DNA from: Zhihengliuella halotolerans
GTDB taxonomy: Bacteria > Actinomycetota > Actinomycetes > Actinomycetales > Micrococcaceae
Reading direction: 5' to 3'
Assembly (NCBI RefSeq): GCF_004217565.1
Contig: NZ_SHLA01000001.1
Coordinates: 744,001-808,000 of the forward strand
Length of the DNA: 64,000 nucleotides
In this document: positions 54,888-63,383 of the stretch, piece after piece
Numbering within the stretch: the stretch's first letter is position 1
How the letters are laid out: each line of letters starts with the position of its first letter
Notes under the pieces: generated by a model
What the model was told of the DNA's origin: nothing
The model's database searches: none
What the model saw: the letters and a program-made list of their open reading frames with translations, nothing else
Program-made: the position numbers and the translations under genes

Positions 54888-56062
54888 TCCGTCTTCTTCC
54901 CGAAGACGATCTCGTCCCAGCTGGGTACCGAGGAGCGCTTCGGCTTCTGGCGCTTGGGCTCCGGGTCGTCCCCGTTCTGGTCGGCCCCGTCGCGTGCGGA
55001 CTCGGACTCTTCGGAGGCGACGCGGTCGGCGAAACGCAAGGCGCGGAGGTTCGGTACGAGCGTGACCTCGGTCGTGTCGGTGCTGACCCCGTCGTGCAGG
55101 CGCGGGACGTTGTCGTGCTCATCCTCGTCGGCGAAGCCCAAACGGCGGGCCTCGTCGTCATCCGCGAAGTCCTCGTCCCGCGGGTGCGCGGCCGGGATGC
55201 CCTGGGTGAGCATCGTCGCGAGCATGTCGTCGCCGTCCTCGTCCTCACCGAGGCGCTGCCCGCGGCGGGCGCGGAGAATCTCAAGGAACTCGTCCTGGGC
55301 GCGGGACTCGTCGGTCTCGATGCCGGGGGCCGACGATGCGGAGGGCGGTGCCTGCTCGGCATCGGCCTCCACATCGAACGGCCGGTCCTTCACCGCGGTC
55401 AGACGGCGTGCCGTCAGCGGCGAGTCCAACGGTTCCAGCTCCGACAGGACCTGAGACCAGCGATTGGTGTTCTGGAGCAGCTTGCGGGCGGGGTGGAAGA
55501 TCCAACGGGCCGGCGGTTCCTCGCCGATGGAGGCGTGCTTGGCATCGTCGGGTGAGGTGAAGGTGGCGGTGACATCCCATGCGCCATCCGAGCGGCGGGC
55601 CGCGTCCCACTCGACGCTCTCAGCGGGGACTCCGAACCCGGCGAGCCGCACGCCGACCATGTCGCCGAGGTTGGCCGGTTCGTCACCGAAAGCCGAGCGG
55701 TAGGCGTCGTGCCCCTGTGGACCGGAGACCTCGATGTTACGGGCCTGCTGTGCGACGAATTCGCGTTCGGCGTAGACGGGGCCGGCATAGCGCATGATGC
55801 CGTCCAAGGGCAGGCCAGTCTCCTCCGCGAGGGCCTCGGCCGAGGCACCGGACCGGATCCGGGCCTGGATCTCGCGAGGGGACAACGGCTGCGGTTGTTC
55901 GCCCGTCTCCGCCGATCGCCCGGCGGCCGCGCGGTTGTTCGATCGGACGACGGCGGTGCGCAAAGCCTCGTCGAGGGGCAATTGGTAGGTCACGCCCTCG
56001 TCGGACGCCACCAAAAGGTGCTCACCATCCTCGTGGACACCCACAAGCCGGAGTTGCTGCAT
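54884..56062 (-). CDS. sepH: Septation protein SepH (DUF3071)
   Basis: 392 residues from ATG 56062 with GGAGGA upstream; the frame stays open beyond this but without similarity. SepH binds FtsZ and promotes Z-ring formation in Streptomyces and mycobacteria. The N-terminal DUF3071 domain (about 1-170) begins MQQLRLVGVHEDGEHLLVAS, has LSPREIQARIRSGASAEALA (HTH-like segment for FtsZ binding) and VEWDAARRSDGAWDV further on. The C-terminal half is acidic and disordered and ends in RSSVPSWDEIVFG, a conserved terminal motif. Confidence 0.93.
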   Translation of the reverse strand: MQQLRLVGVHEDGEHLLVASDEGVTYQLPLDEALRTAVVRSNNRAAAGRSAETGEQPQPLSPREIQARIRSGASAEALAEETGLPLDGIMRYAGPVYAEREFVAQQARNIEVSGPQGHDAYRSAFGDEPANLGDMVGVRLAGFGVPAESVEWDAARRSDGAWDVTATFTSPDDAKHASIGEEPPARWIFHPARKLLQNTNRWSQVLSELEPLDSPLTARRLTAVKDRPFDVEADAEQAPPSASSAPGIETDESRAQDEFLEILRARRGQRLGEDEDGDDMLATMLTQGIPAAHPRDEDFADDDEARRLGFADEDEHDNVPRLHDGVSTDTTEVTLVPNLRALRFADRVASEESESARDGADQNGDDPEPKRQKPKRSSVPSWDEIVFGKKTD

Positions 56063-56160
56063 TCCAAGTCCTCCACACGCCGTTGACTGCTTCCTCAAAC
56101 TCTGCCATTGCGGCGGGTGGTTTCGGGTGATTTTGGGCGGTGTGGCGCGGGCTGAGGGGC

Positions 56161-56188
56161 GGGAATAGAAGGGTCCCCGGCGGGGGTT
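56161..56188 (+). promoter_or_regulatory. SigR/SigH-like promoter before the DUF4193 gene
   Basis: GGGAAT at 56161-56166, 19 nt, then GTT at 56186-56188 match the SigR/SigH pattern. It lies about 160 nt upstream of the DUF4193 ATG. The remaining gap 56063-56347 carries the sepH Shine-Dalgarno and no gene I can support. Confidence 0.4.
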
Positions 56189-56347
56189 GTGGTATCGGTG
56201 GAAGAAATGATTGGCTTTTTCAGCCCTGATGGTGAACAATCTGTGCGTCACGGGCACTCGAAGCCACAGTGTCAGCTGCTCCAGGGTCACCTGCGAGCAG
56301 AAAAGTACAAAGTACAGCAGCTAACACCGGAGCGTGATTGAAAGAAT

Positions 56348-56647
56348 ATGGCGACCGACTACGATGCGCCGCGGAAGAACGACGACGAGCTCAACGAGGA
56401 TTCGATCGAGGAGCTGAAGGGCCGGCGTTCCGATAAGCAGTCTTCCGTCGTCGACGAGGATGAGGCGGAGACCGCTGACAGCTACGAGCTCCCGGGAGCC
56501 GACCTCTCCGGCGAGGAGCTCCTGGTGCGGGTCCTGCCCGCCCAGTCCGACGAGTTCACGTGCGCCTCGTGCTTCCTCGTGCGCCACCGTTCCCAGGTGG
56601 CCAAGGAGAAGGGCGGCCTCTTCTACTGCAAGGATTGCGAGGGCTAG
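56348..56647 (+). CDS. DUF4193 small zinc-ribbon-like protein
   Basis: 99 residues. The N-terminus MATDYDAPRKNDDELNEDSI and the acidic middle are typical of DUF4193. The C-terminal half holds two CxxC pairs (FTCASCFLVRHRSQ and YCKDCEG), suggesting a zinc site. The M. tuberculosis counterpart is Rv2699c (recalled). The function is unknown. It is probably monocistronic and converges on the DUF3093 gene through a strong terminator. Confidence 0.92.
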   Translation: MATDYDAPRKNDDELNEDSIEELKGRRSDKQSSVVDEDEAETADSYELPGADLSGEELLVRVLPAQSDEFTCASCFLVRHRSQVAKEKGGLFYCKDCEG

Positions 56648-56673
56648 AACGTCCCTCGACGCGCACGGTGAGA

Positions 56674-56721
56674 AATGACGACGGCGGCGCACCCCACCCG
56701 GGGTGTGCCGCCGTCGTCATT
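56674..56721. terminator. 22-bp-stem bidirectional terminator
   Basis: A stem of 22 bp with one G-U pair (AATGACGACGGCGGCGCACC and on, closed by its complement) and a 4-nt loop between convergent DUF4193 and DUF3093 genes. This is the longest stem seen in the window. Confidence 0.88.
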
Positions 56722-56753
56722 CTGCCGGTCGCTCGCGGTCCGGCGGGTGGGCG

Positions 56754-57248
56754 CTATCGCCCGGATTCGAGCGCCGCGACGAGCTCTTCGGGGCGTCGAG
56801 TGCTCGTGATCCAGTAGGGCGTTGAATCGGCTGGGTCGGTGATCTCCAGTGTCACGACCGGGTCGATCCAGCCGCGGAAGCACATGAACGCCGTCCCGTT
56901 GAGTTTCGGGCCGCGGGCGTCCTGGGCATCGTCGCCGCGGAAGGCCGCCGCCTCGCCGATGTAACGCCGTTCGATCCGGGCGCGCCCGACCCGCACCCAC
57001 TCGTCCGTGATCTCGATCTTGCCGCCGGTGAGCGTGTGGTTGATCGTGATAATCGTCAGTACTCCGGCGACGATCGAACCGCCGATCAGGCCGGCGCCGA
57101 GGCTGATCGGCAGGAAGATGACGAAGCCGGCCCCGCCCGTCCCGGCGACGAGGATCCAGATCCACCACGCGGGCCAGAGGTACTCGTGGTAGGTCGGCCC
57201 AGGGGAGCGGGCCGGTTCGGTGCTCTTCGAATCAGTCGTTTCAGGCAT
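56754..57248 (-). CDS. DUF3093 membrane protein
   Basis: 164 residues. Two membrane segments (about 27-45 and 49-68) follow a short N-terminus with [17 protein letters not shown]. The C-terminal domain has [19 protein letters not shown] and [20 protein letters not shown], as in the actinobacterial DUF3093 family (Rv2698 in M. tuberculosis). Function unknown. It is divergent from dut, the usual arrangement. Confidence 0.92.
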   Translation of the reverse strand: MPETTDSKSTEPARSPGPTYHEYLWPAWWIWILVAGTGGAGFVIFLPISLGAGLIGGSIVAGVLTIITINHTLTGGKIEITDEWVRVGRARIERRYIGEAAAFRGDDAQDARGPKLNGTAFMCFRGWIDPVVTLEITDPADSTPYWITSTRRPEELVAALESGR

Positions 57249-57254
57249 GGCACC

Positions 57255-57260
57255 AGTCTA
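57255..57260 (-). promoter_or_regulatory. Leaderless -10 element TAGACT for the DUF3093 gene
   Basis: On the minus strand TAGACT ends 6 nt (GGTGCC) before the ATG at 57248; no Shine-Dalgarno. Confidence 0.6.
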
Positions 57261-57285
57261 GGTTCACGCGCGCGGTGAAAGTGAC

Positions 57286-57291
57286 TAGAGT
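57286..57291 (+). promoter_or_regulatory. Candidate -10 TAGAGT for dut
   Basis: TAGAGT gives an expected transcript start near 57298, downstream of the ATG at 57293. The dut start is therefore placed at 57335, which has an AGGAG Shine-Dalgarno (57319-57323). Confidence 0.5.
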
Positions 57292-57334
57292 GATGTGCGT
57301 CCCGAACCACCCGAAGGCAGGAGCAGAGCGGCGC

Positions 57335-57820
57335 ATGGCGGCCGAACACGACACCACCCTTGAAGTTGAACTGAAGATGCTCGATGCGGGCATCGAGCCG
57401 CCGTCGTACGCCCATCCGGGCGACGCCGGCGCCGACTTGCGCGCCCGCGTCGATGTGGCGCTCGCGCCGGGGGAGCGGGCTCTGGTTCCGACGGGTGTCT
57501 CGCTCGCGCTGCCGTTCGGCTACGTGGCGCTGATCCATCCCCGTTCGGGTTTGGCGACCAAGCACGGTCTGACCGTCGTGAACGCGCCAGGTACCGTCGA
57601 TGCCGGTTACCGCGGAGAGATCGCGGTGACGCTGCTGAACACGGACGCGAATACCCCGATCGAGCTCAAGCGCGGCGATCGTATCGCGCAGATGGTCATT
57701 CAGAAGGTCGAGACGGCACGCTTCGTGCCCGTGGACGAGCTGCCGGATTCGGTACGCGGCGCCGGCGGCTTCGGGTCGACCGGCGGATTCGCTCCGGCGG
57801 CCGCCGCGCACCGCGGCTGA
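57335..57820 (+). CDS. dut: dUTP diphosphatase
   Basis: 161 residues from ATG 57335. A homotrimeric enzyme that hydrolyses dUTP to dUMP and PPi, keeping uracil out of DNA. All five motifs are present: [10 protein letters not shown] (1), PTGVSLALP (2 region), [11 protein letters not shown] (3 core), [11 protein letters not shown] (catalytic Asp) and [11 protein letters not shown] (C-terminal P-loop-like motif 5). Earlier in-frame starts (57275, 57293) lie before the predicted transcript start. Order DUF3093-dut-DUF3710-OB-DUF3159 matches M. tuberculosis Rv2698-Rv2693c. Confidence 0.96.
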   Translation: MAAEHDTTLEVELKMLDAGIEPPSYAHPGDAGADLRARVDVALAPGERALVPTGVSLALPFGYVALIHPRSGLATKHGLTVVNAPGTVDAGYRGEIAVTLLNTDANTPIELKRGDRIAQMVIQKVETARFVPVDELPDSVRGAGGFGSTGGFAPAAAAHRG

Positions 57821-57870
57821 ACACTGTCCAGACGGCGCCGCGGGCACGGCCGGCGGTCAGGCTGGCGACA

Positions 57871-57876
57871 TAAGAT
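57871..57876 (+). promoter_or_regulatory. Candidate -10 TAAGAT for the DUF3710 operon
   Basis: TAAGAT would start a transcript near 57883, leaving a short leader with the GAGGAG Shine-Dalgarno before the ATG at 57904. Confidence 0.45.
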
Positions 57877-57903
57877 GGCCGGGAGACTGGCACGAGGAGC
57901 AGC

Positions 57904-58611
57904 ATGATTTTCAAGCGCAAGAAGCGCGTGGCCGACACGGCCGAGGACCAGGGCACGGACGAGTCGCAGGCTACCGATCCTGCGCGACCGGCGGCGGGAC
58001 CCTTCGACGGTGACGAGCATTCGGATCGAGACGGGTACTTGGACCTGGGGTCGCTGCTGATCGAGCCCGTCGAGGGCATGCAGATGCGCCTCGAGGTCGA
58101 GGATAAGACCAAGCGCGTCATCGCTGTCGCCCTCGAGCTGGATGGATCTCGCCTGCAGCTTCAGGTCTTCGCCGCGCCAAAGTCCGAGGGCTTGTGGCCG
58201 CGCATTCAGGAGCAGATCGGTACCAGTATCGACAAGCAGGGCGGCAAGACCGATAAGGTCAACGGCCGTTTCGGCGAGGAACTCGTCGCCCGTGTACCGG
58301 CCAAGCGTCCGGACGGCACGGAGGGGTTCATGGTCGCTCGTTTCCTGGGTTACGACGGCCCTCGCTGGTTCCTTCGCGGCGTCATCGGCGGCCCGGCCGC
58401 CCTCGACCGCGCGAAGGCGCAGGTGCTCGAAGAACGTATGGCGCGGGCCATCGTCGTCCGGGGAGACTCGCCCATGCCGCCGTCGGAACTACTGCCGCTC
58501 AAGGTTCCCGAGGGCGCGGTACCGCGCACGAACGAGGACCCCGAGGCTGACGGCACTGAGCAAGGGCTGAAGGCTCCACAGCGCGGCCCTGAGACTACCG
58601 AGATCGGCTGA
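57904..58611 (+). CDS. DUF3710 domain-containing protein
   Basis: 235 residues. Charged N-terminus MIFKRKKRVADTAEDQGTDE, then the DUF3710 core (about 35-195) with DGYLDLGSLLIEPVEGMQMR, LQVFAAPKSEGLWPRI and FLGYDGPRWFLRGVIGGPAA. No membrane helix. Function unknown; homologue Rv2696c in M. tuberculosis. It has a GAGGAG Shine-Dalgarno and leads the DUF3710-OB-DUF3159 operon. Confidence 0.93.
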   Translation: MIFKRKKRVADTAEDQGTDESQATDPARPAAGPFDGDEHSDRDGYLDLGSLLIEPVEGMQMRLEVEDKTKRVIAVALELDGSRLQLQVFAAPKSEGLWPRIQEQIGTSIDKQGGKTDKVNGRFGEELVARVPAKRPDGTEGFMVARFLGYDGPRWFLRGVIGGPAALDRAKAQVLEERMARAIVVRGDSPMPPSELLPLKVPEGAVPRTNEDPEADGTEQGLKAPQRGPETTEIG

Positions 58612-58618
58612 GATCGTA

Positions 58619-59056
58619 GTGGGCGAACAACCCATGATTTCCGACGTGACGACTGGCGCGGCCCAGCAGCTGGAGGGCGTCCGCCAGTGCCTTCGGATCG
58701 AAGACCTCCCGTCGCGTGGGCGTGTCACGACTGGTGGTTTCATCGAGTACGTCCGCTACCCGGCGGCCAACCAGGCGCCGGAATTCTCCGCGAGCATCGT
58801 CGACGGCCCGGCTGGTCCCGGCGGTCGCCGTGCACCAGCGGTGCGGATGATGGTCGTCTGGCACGGACAGCGCACGGTTCCCGGGGTCGAGCAGGGCGTC
58901 TGGCTGCGTGTCGTCGGCGCCATATCTCAGGAGAAGGGCATCACGACCATGTACGACCCCAACTATGAGATCTTGGCTTCGAAGAGGGAACTGCAGGACA
59001 ACCCGACGATCAAGCGCCAGGTCAAAAGCCACCTCGATGGAAAGGCGACGAAATGA
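58619..59056 (+). CDS. OB-fold nucleic-acid-binding-type protein, Rv2694c-like
   Basis: 145 residues from GTG 58619, 7 nt after the DUF3710 stop. The central part (about 30-125) with GRVTTGGFIEYVRYP, RMMVVWHGQRTVPGVEQGVW and LRVVGAISQEKGITTMYDP fits the small OB-fold proteins in this locus (Rv2694c in M. tuberculosis). A C-terminal segment EILASKRELQDNPTIKRQVK is conserved-looking. The ligand is unknown. The stop overlaps the next start by 4 nt. Confidence 0.82.
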   Translation: MGEQPMISDVTTGAAQQLEGVRQCLRIEDLPSRGRVTTGGFIEYVRYPAANQAPEFSASIVDGPAGPGGRRAPAVRMMVVWHGQRTVPGVEQGVWLRVVGAISQEKGITTMYDPNYEILASKRELQDNPTIKRQVKSHLDGKATK

Positions 59057-59790
59057 GCGCGGTCAAGGGACCCGGAGACGCCCAGGGCGGCACGGGAGAA
59101 ACTCCTGAGCAGCCCACCCCAGAGCAGCTGGCTCGACAGGTTGCAGCTCGGTCCGGGGTCCAGCGCCGGGGCGACGGACAGGTCGATGTCCTCGCAACCA
59201 TCGGTGGCCTGCGTGGCCTCGTGGAGGCAATTGGCCCGGGTCTGATTTTCATCGTCGTCTTCACCGTCACCCAGCAGTTGGACGTCGCGCTGATCGGCGC
59301 GCTCGGCATCGCCGCCGTTCTGACGATCATCCGGCTCATCCAGCGTCAGTCGCTGACGCAGGCCCTCGCCGGGCTCGCGGGAGTCGTGATCTGCGCCTTG
59401 TTCGCCCGCACGACGGGGGCGGCGCGCGACTTCTACGTGCCCGGGTTTCTCACCAACGTCGGCTACGGCGCCGCCCTCATCATCTCGATCTTCGTGAAGT
59501 GGCCCTTGATGGGGGTCGTTTTCGGTTTCATCCGCGGCGAAGGACTCGACTGGCGTCAAGCCCCGGCGCGCGTTCGCGCGTATTCGATTGCCACCTGGAT
59601 CATCGTCGCGGTGTTTACTGCCCGTCTCGCCGTCCAGCTTCCGCTGTACTATGCCTCGGCCGACGACGGCGGTGCGCTCACCGCGCTCGGCTCGGCCCGC
59701 CTCATCATGGGCGTGCCGCTTTATGCGATGGGCCTGTGGCTGGCCTGGATGCTTTCCCGCCCGCGAGAAGCTCGTGGGCCGGTAGCCTGA
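59053..59790 (+). CDS. DUF3159 membrane protein
   Basis: 245 residues. A hydrophilic N-terminus (about 45 residues) precedes six hydrophobic segments between about 55 and 235. Landmarks are IGGLRGLVEAIGPGLIFIVV, VICALFARTTGAARDFYVPG and LGSARLIMGVPLYAMGLWLA. It matches DUF3159 (Rv2693c). Function unknown; linkage to TrkA proteins hints at transport. It overlaps the preceding gene by 4 nt (ATGA). Confidence 0.92.
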   Translation: MSAVKGPGDAQGGTGETPEQPTPEQLARQVAARSGVQRRGDGQVDVLATIGGLRGLVEAIGPGLIFIVVFTVTQQLDVALIGALGIAAVLTIIRLIQRQSLTQALAGLAGVVICALFARTTGAARDFYVPGFLTNVGYGAALIISIFVKWPLMGVVFGFIRGEGLDWRQAPARVRAYSIATWIIVAVFTARLAVQLPLYYASADDGGALTALGSARLIMGVPLYAMGLWLAWMLSRPREARGPVA

Positions 59791-59880
59791 CACAATTTGA
59801 GGCGGTCGTTTCGTGCGTGATGACGTGCGGAACGGCCGCTGTCGTCTACCCGGCTTCCGTCGAGGTGCGTCCTGTGCGTG

Positions 59881-61713
59881 TCATCCGCTCCGGTGCCGGT
59901 CCGGCTCGGGGAAGGCTCGCCGGATCGGTGCGTCAGGCGGTTCGGGCGGGTCGTCCCCGCCACTGCCTCCACCCCCGCTGCCGTTTCCGCTGTCGCCGGC
60001 CCCGCTACTGCCAGGACCGGGTCCGTGCGCGCTTTGCGCGTTTCGGTTGGGCGTGGTCTTGATGGCGTGGGCGGTGAGGATTCTGGCCCGTTGCCGGGTG
60101 TGGGAGGTCGCGGCGGGTACGAAGGTTCCGCCCGGGTCCAGCCAGGGCGGTGCTTTGACATGGACAATGCCGTTTCGCATTTGGATGTCCCAGCCGTTCT
60201 TGTCGAGGCTGTGGTGGTGGTGCCAGCAGAGGAGGACCCCGTTTTCGATCGTGGTCTTCCCACCCCGAGCCCAGGGACTCACGTGGTGGACTTCGCACCA
60301 GGCGGCCCGGATCGTGCAGTTCGGGATCACGCATCCGCCGTCTCGGGCCGCGATCGCCCGGCGTTGGTGCCCCGTGAAGGTGCGTTCCTTCGCGCCGAGG
60401 CCGATGATGCGGCCGTTGGTGTCGAACACGACTTTCTGCACGGCCCCGGTGCACGCGGTGCGGTGGGCGACCCGCGACGAGACCGGCACATCGATGCCCT
60501 CGAGTTGGGCGTAGCCCTGCGGGTCCTGCAGGTCTTCGGCATTCACATGCACGAGCAGGGTCGCGGTGTCACCGCCGAGGTGCGGGGTCTCTTCGCACCG
60601 CGACGCGGCCTGGACCACGGTCATGAGGATGTCGTGGCGTTTCTGCGCCGCCGTCCGCGTATCTAACACCGTTGCACCGGTGATTGCGGTGGCGTTCGAA
60701 TCGGTCCCCGCCGCGTCGTCAGTGTTCGGGTCCGCGCCGGCCGCGTTCGCTTCGGCACGGCCAGTGTTCGAGTCAGGGCCAGCAGTCTCGTCGCCGGTGC
60801 CGGTGGTGCGGGCGGCGGGGTTCGAGTGGGCGTCGAAGACGCGCTGCAGGTGCGCGGCGACTTCGGGCAGCAACCACCCGGTCAACGGCACGAGCCCGTC
60901 CCTGGGAGAACCGAGCGTGAGCGAGCGTTTGCCGTGGGCTCGTTCCTCGGCGGGGTCCGGGCCGTCCTGGTCCAGGCAGGCACCCCACTGATGGGCGAGC
61001 TTGACCATCTGCGGGTAGCTCAACGCCAACCCCTCCTCCGGCACCACCGCGCCCGCGGGATCGGCCGCCGGGTTGTCTGGGTTAGGGGGGTCCTCTGAGT
61101 TGGCGGGGTTGTCAGGTGTGTTCTCGCTGCCGTCCTGTTCAGTCTGGGCCTGCCGGAGCAGCCGGGCCGCGAGGGCGCCGGTCGCCGCGTCGACGAGTTC
61201 AGCCTCCGCCTCGGCGAGTATGGCCGGGTCGGCACGCCGGGCGACCTTGTTCAACATCCCCGTCACCAGGGCCGCGGTCTCGGGATCGACCCGGCCCTGA
61301 TGCAGGGCGGCGGCCACGTGCGGGAACTTCGGCTCCACCAGCGCACCGCTCACGCTGAACGCGGGACGGGTATCAGCGTCCAGGGCGATCCGGCGTTTGA
61401 GCTGCCCGTACGACAGGCGGGTGAGGCGCTGGAGCAACTCGACCTCGGTTCGGCACCCCAACCGGGCCGAGAGTCGGTCCTCACCCAACGACTTCTCCGA
61501 CCGTACCGCGACCTCGCCGGCATTCCGGATTCGAAGCGCGTCCAGATGCCGGCCAGCGGCTTCTGCTGCGCGGGTGGCCTCGATCAGCGCCTCATCACCC
61601 TGGGCAGCCAGCTCATCAGCCGCACCTCCGAGCGCCGCGATCACGACGCGCGCCCGGTCCGCCGGCGAGAGACCGGCGTACGTTTCCGGGTTCAACAGGA
61701 GGGCTGCTTCCAT
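59881..61713 (-). CDS. DUF222/HNH endonuclease family protein (13E12-like)
   Basis: 610 residues. N-terminal DUF222 domain (about 20-200; LSYGQLKRRIALDADTRPAF, ALHQGRVDPETAALVTGML) and C-terminal HNH nuclease motif (about 480-545: CVIPNCTIRAAWCEVHHVSP, ARGGKTTIENGVLLCWHHHH). Between them are two low-complexity stretches rich in Asp/Asn/Pro/Thr/Ala (about 205-235 and 305-350), and the C-terminus is Gly/Ser-rich. This is the REP13E12-type family that is multicopy in many actinobacteria; its role is unclear, possibly self-spreading. It lies between DUF3159 and trkA genes that are adjacent in M. tuberculosis. No target duplication or terminal repeat is seen. Confidence 0.9.
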   Translation of the reverse strand: MEAALLLNPETYAGLSPADRARVVIAALGGAADELAAQGDEALIEATRAAEAAGRHLDALRIRNAGEVAVRSEKSLGEDRLSARLGCRTEVELLQRLTRLSYGQLKRRIALDADTRPAFSVSGALVEPKFPHVAAALHQGRVDPETAALVTGMLNKVARRADPAILAEAEAELVDAATGALAARLLRQAQTEQDGSENTPDNPANSEDPPNPDNPAADPAGAVVPEEGLALSYPQMVKLAHQWGACLDQDGPDPAEERAHGKRSLTLGSPRDGLVPLTGWLLPEVAAHLQRVFDAHSNPAARTTGTGDETAGPDSNTGRAEANAAGADPNTDDAAGTDSNATAITGATVLDTRTAAQKRHDILMTVVQAASRCEETPHLGGDTATLLVHVNAEDLQDPQGYAQLEGIDVPVSSRVAHRTACTGAVQKVVFDTNGRIIGLGAKERTFTGHQRRAIAARDGGCVIPNCTIRAAWCEVHHVSPWARGGKTTIENGVLLCWHHHHSLDKNGWDIQMRNGIVHVKAPPWLDPGGTFVPAATSHTRQRARILTAHAIKTTPNRNAQSAHGPGPGSSGAGDSGNGSGGGGSGGDDPPEPPDAPIRRAFPEPDRHRSG

Positions 61714-61719
61714 GAACTA

Positions 61720-61725
61720 ATCCTA
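61720..61725 (-). promoter_or_regulatory. Leaderless -10 element TAGGAT for the HNH gene
   Basis: On the minus strand TAGGAT ends 6 nt (TAGTTC) before the ATG at 61713. It lies in a markedly AT-rich stretch (61714-61800), unusual for this window. Confidence 0.6.
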
Positions 61726-61861
61726 GTACAAGGCTTCGAAAAACGGAAGAGATTTTGGTACTTTTTAGAATGAAAACCGGCGCGTGGATACTGGTAAAAA
61801 CTCGCTGAACGGCCCTAAGTGCACCCCGTGTAACGCGGAGGTGTTCGAACGTACCGAAACG

Positions 61862-62524
61862 CTAGTCGGTCGCGCGCAGGGTCGCCCGCAGTTCGTCCTC
61901 GGCGGCAATCGCCGTGATGAAGAACATCTCGTCGCCCGCCTCGACGACGTCGTCCGCACTCGGCACGATGGGCACCTCGTCCCGAAGCAACGCCACCACG
62001 GCTGAGTCCTCCGGCCAGTGCAGCGATCCCAGCGTCTTGCCGATGATGGGCGAATCCGACGGGACCGTGAACTCAACCATCGACGTCTCGCCGGTGCGCA
62101 GTGTCAGCAGGCGCACGAGGTCGCCGATCTCCACGGCCTCCTCGACGAGTGCCGTCATCAGGCGCGGAGTGTTCACGGCGACGTCGACGCCCCATGAGTC
62201 GTTGAACATCCAGTCATTCTTCGGATTGTTCACGCGACCCACGGTGCGCCCGATACCGAACTCGCTCTTCGCCAGCAGCGAGACGACGAGGTTGACCTTG
62301 TCGTCACCCGTGGCCGACACGACGACATCGGTGTCGTCCAGTCCGGCGGCCTGCAAGACCGTCAGCTCGCACGCGTCGCCGATGAGCCACTCCGCGTCGC
62401 TGAGGTCACTGCGGCCCATGGATTCCGGTTTCTCGTCGATTAGGAGGACCGTATGGCCGTGCGACATGAGCTCGCGCGCAATAGAGGACCCGACACTTCC
62501 CGCGCCAACGATGGCAACCTTCAC
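61862..62524 (-). CDS. trkA: TrkA family potassium uptake regulator (CeoC-like)
   Basis: 220 residues. NAD-binding RCK_N domain (about 1-120) begins MKVAIVGAGSVGSSIARELM with GxGxxG and the acidic LLIDEKPES; the RCK_C domain (about 135-218) has EFTVPSDSPIIGKTLGSLHW. It is a cytoplasmic gating subunit for a K+ channel/transporter. Its ATG overlaps the upstream trkA stop by 4 nt. The pair corresponds to ceoBC (Rv2691-Rv2692). No K+ pore protein (TrkH/KtrB) is in the window. Confidence 0.94.
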   Translation of the reverse strand: MKVAIVGAGSVGSSIARELMSHGHTVLLIDEKPESMGRSDLSDAEWLIGDACELTVLQAAGLDDTDVVVSATGDDKVNLVVSLLAKSEFGIGRTVGRVNNPKNDWMFNDSWGVDVAVNTPRLMTALVEEAVEIGDLVRLLTLRTGETSMVEFTVPSDSPIIGKTLGSLHWPEDSAVVALLRDEVPIVPSADDVVEAGDEMFFITAIAAEDELRATLRATD

Positions 62525-63240
62525 TGCTCGTCCTCCTGGGCATCGGTCTTGTCCGGTCGTGTCGATGTTCCCGGCCTGCCCGCCGGCGGTTTGGAGAGCA
62601 CGCGGTCGATGTCCCCTGTCGAGTCGACGGGCATCATGGCATGAAGAATGTCCCCTTCCTGCAGCCGCGTCTTCGGCGTGGGGACGATGCCCTGACCGAA
62701 TCGCGTCAGGTAGGCGACGCGCAGTTGTGCCGCCTCCTCAATCTCCGTCAAGAGTTTGCCGTACCAGTCGCGGTGCAGGCCCACCTCGCCGAGCAGGAGG
62801 CGACCCGAGGCCTCCCGGAAGTCGCCCTGGACGCCGGTCTCGGGCAGGATCCGCCGCAGGACCTGGTCCGCGCTCCAGCGAACGGCCGCGACTGTGGGGA
62901 TGCCGAGCCGCTGGTAGATCTCCGCGCGGCCGGGGTCATAGATGCGCGCCACCACGTGGGGAACGTTGTAGGTCTCGCGAGCGACGCGTGTGGCCACGAT
63001 GTTGGAGTTGTCGCCGCTGGAAACCGCAGCGAAAGCGTAGGCCTCCTCGATGCCGGCGCGTTCGAGGGTGTCGCGGTCGAAACCGACGCCAGTCACGCGG
63101 CGGCCCGAGTAGTGCTGCCCCAACCGGCGGAAGGCCCGCTCGTCCTGATCGATGATGGCCACGGAGTGGCCCGCTTCGTCGAGGGTGTGGGCGAGCGTCA
63201 CGCCGACGCGGCCTGCGCCCATGATGACGAAATGCGGCAT
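62521..63240 (-). CDS. trkA: TrkA family potassium uptake regulator (CeoB-like)
   Basis: 239 residues. RCK_N with MPHFVIMGAGRVGVTLAHTL and VAIIDQDERAFRRLG; RCK_C near 135-215 with RLLLGEVGLHRDWYGKLLTE. The last 20 residues (PAGRPGTSTRPDKTDAQEDE-) are hydrophilic and unconserved. A GGAGG Shine-Dalgarno precedes the ATG. It is the first gene of the trkA pair and is divergent from the APC permease. Confidence 0.94.
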   Translation of the reverse strand: MPHFVIMGAGRVGVTLAHTLDEAGHSVAIIDQDERAFRRLGQHYSGRRVTGVGFDRDTLERAGIEEAYAFAAVSSGDNSNIVATRVARETYNVPHVVARIYDPGRAEIYQRLGIPTVAAVRWSADQVLRRILPETGVQGDFREASGRLLLGEVGLHRDWYGKLLTEIEEAAQLRVAYLTRFGQGIVPTPKTRLQEGDILHAMMPVDSTGDIDRVLSKPPAGRPGTSTRPDKTDAQEDEQ

Positions 63241-63383
63241 GTCTTTCCTCCGCTGGTGAGGCGTCTCGCGGTCTGGGACCGCACGAATATTCAGCCCCTA
63301 GTGTGTCACGTGCAGCCGCGTGATCGGCGTGTGCCCGCGCCGCTGCCCGCGCGCCGAGGAATGACACAGCGCGGGCAACAGGC

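Noticed and set aside
61840-61858. TTCGAAC as part of a LexA/SOS box near the trkA end
   Set aside because: The second half-site (GTTCGA) is missing and it lies at the 3' end of a gene, not in a promoter.
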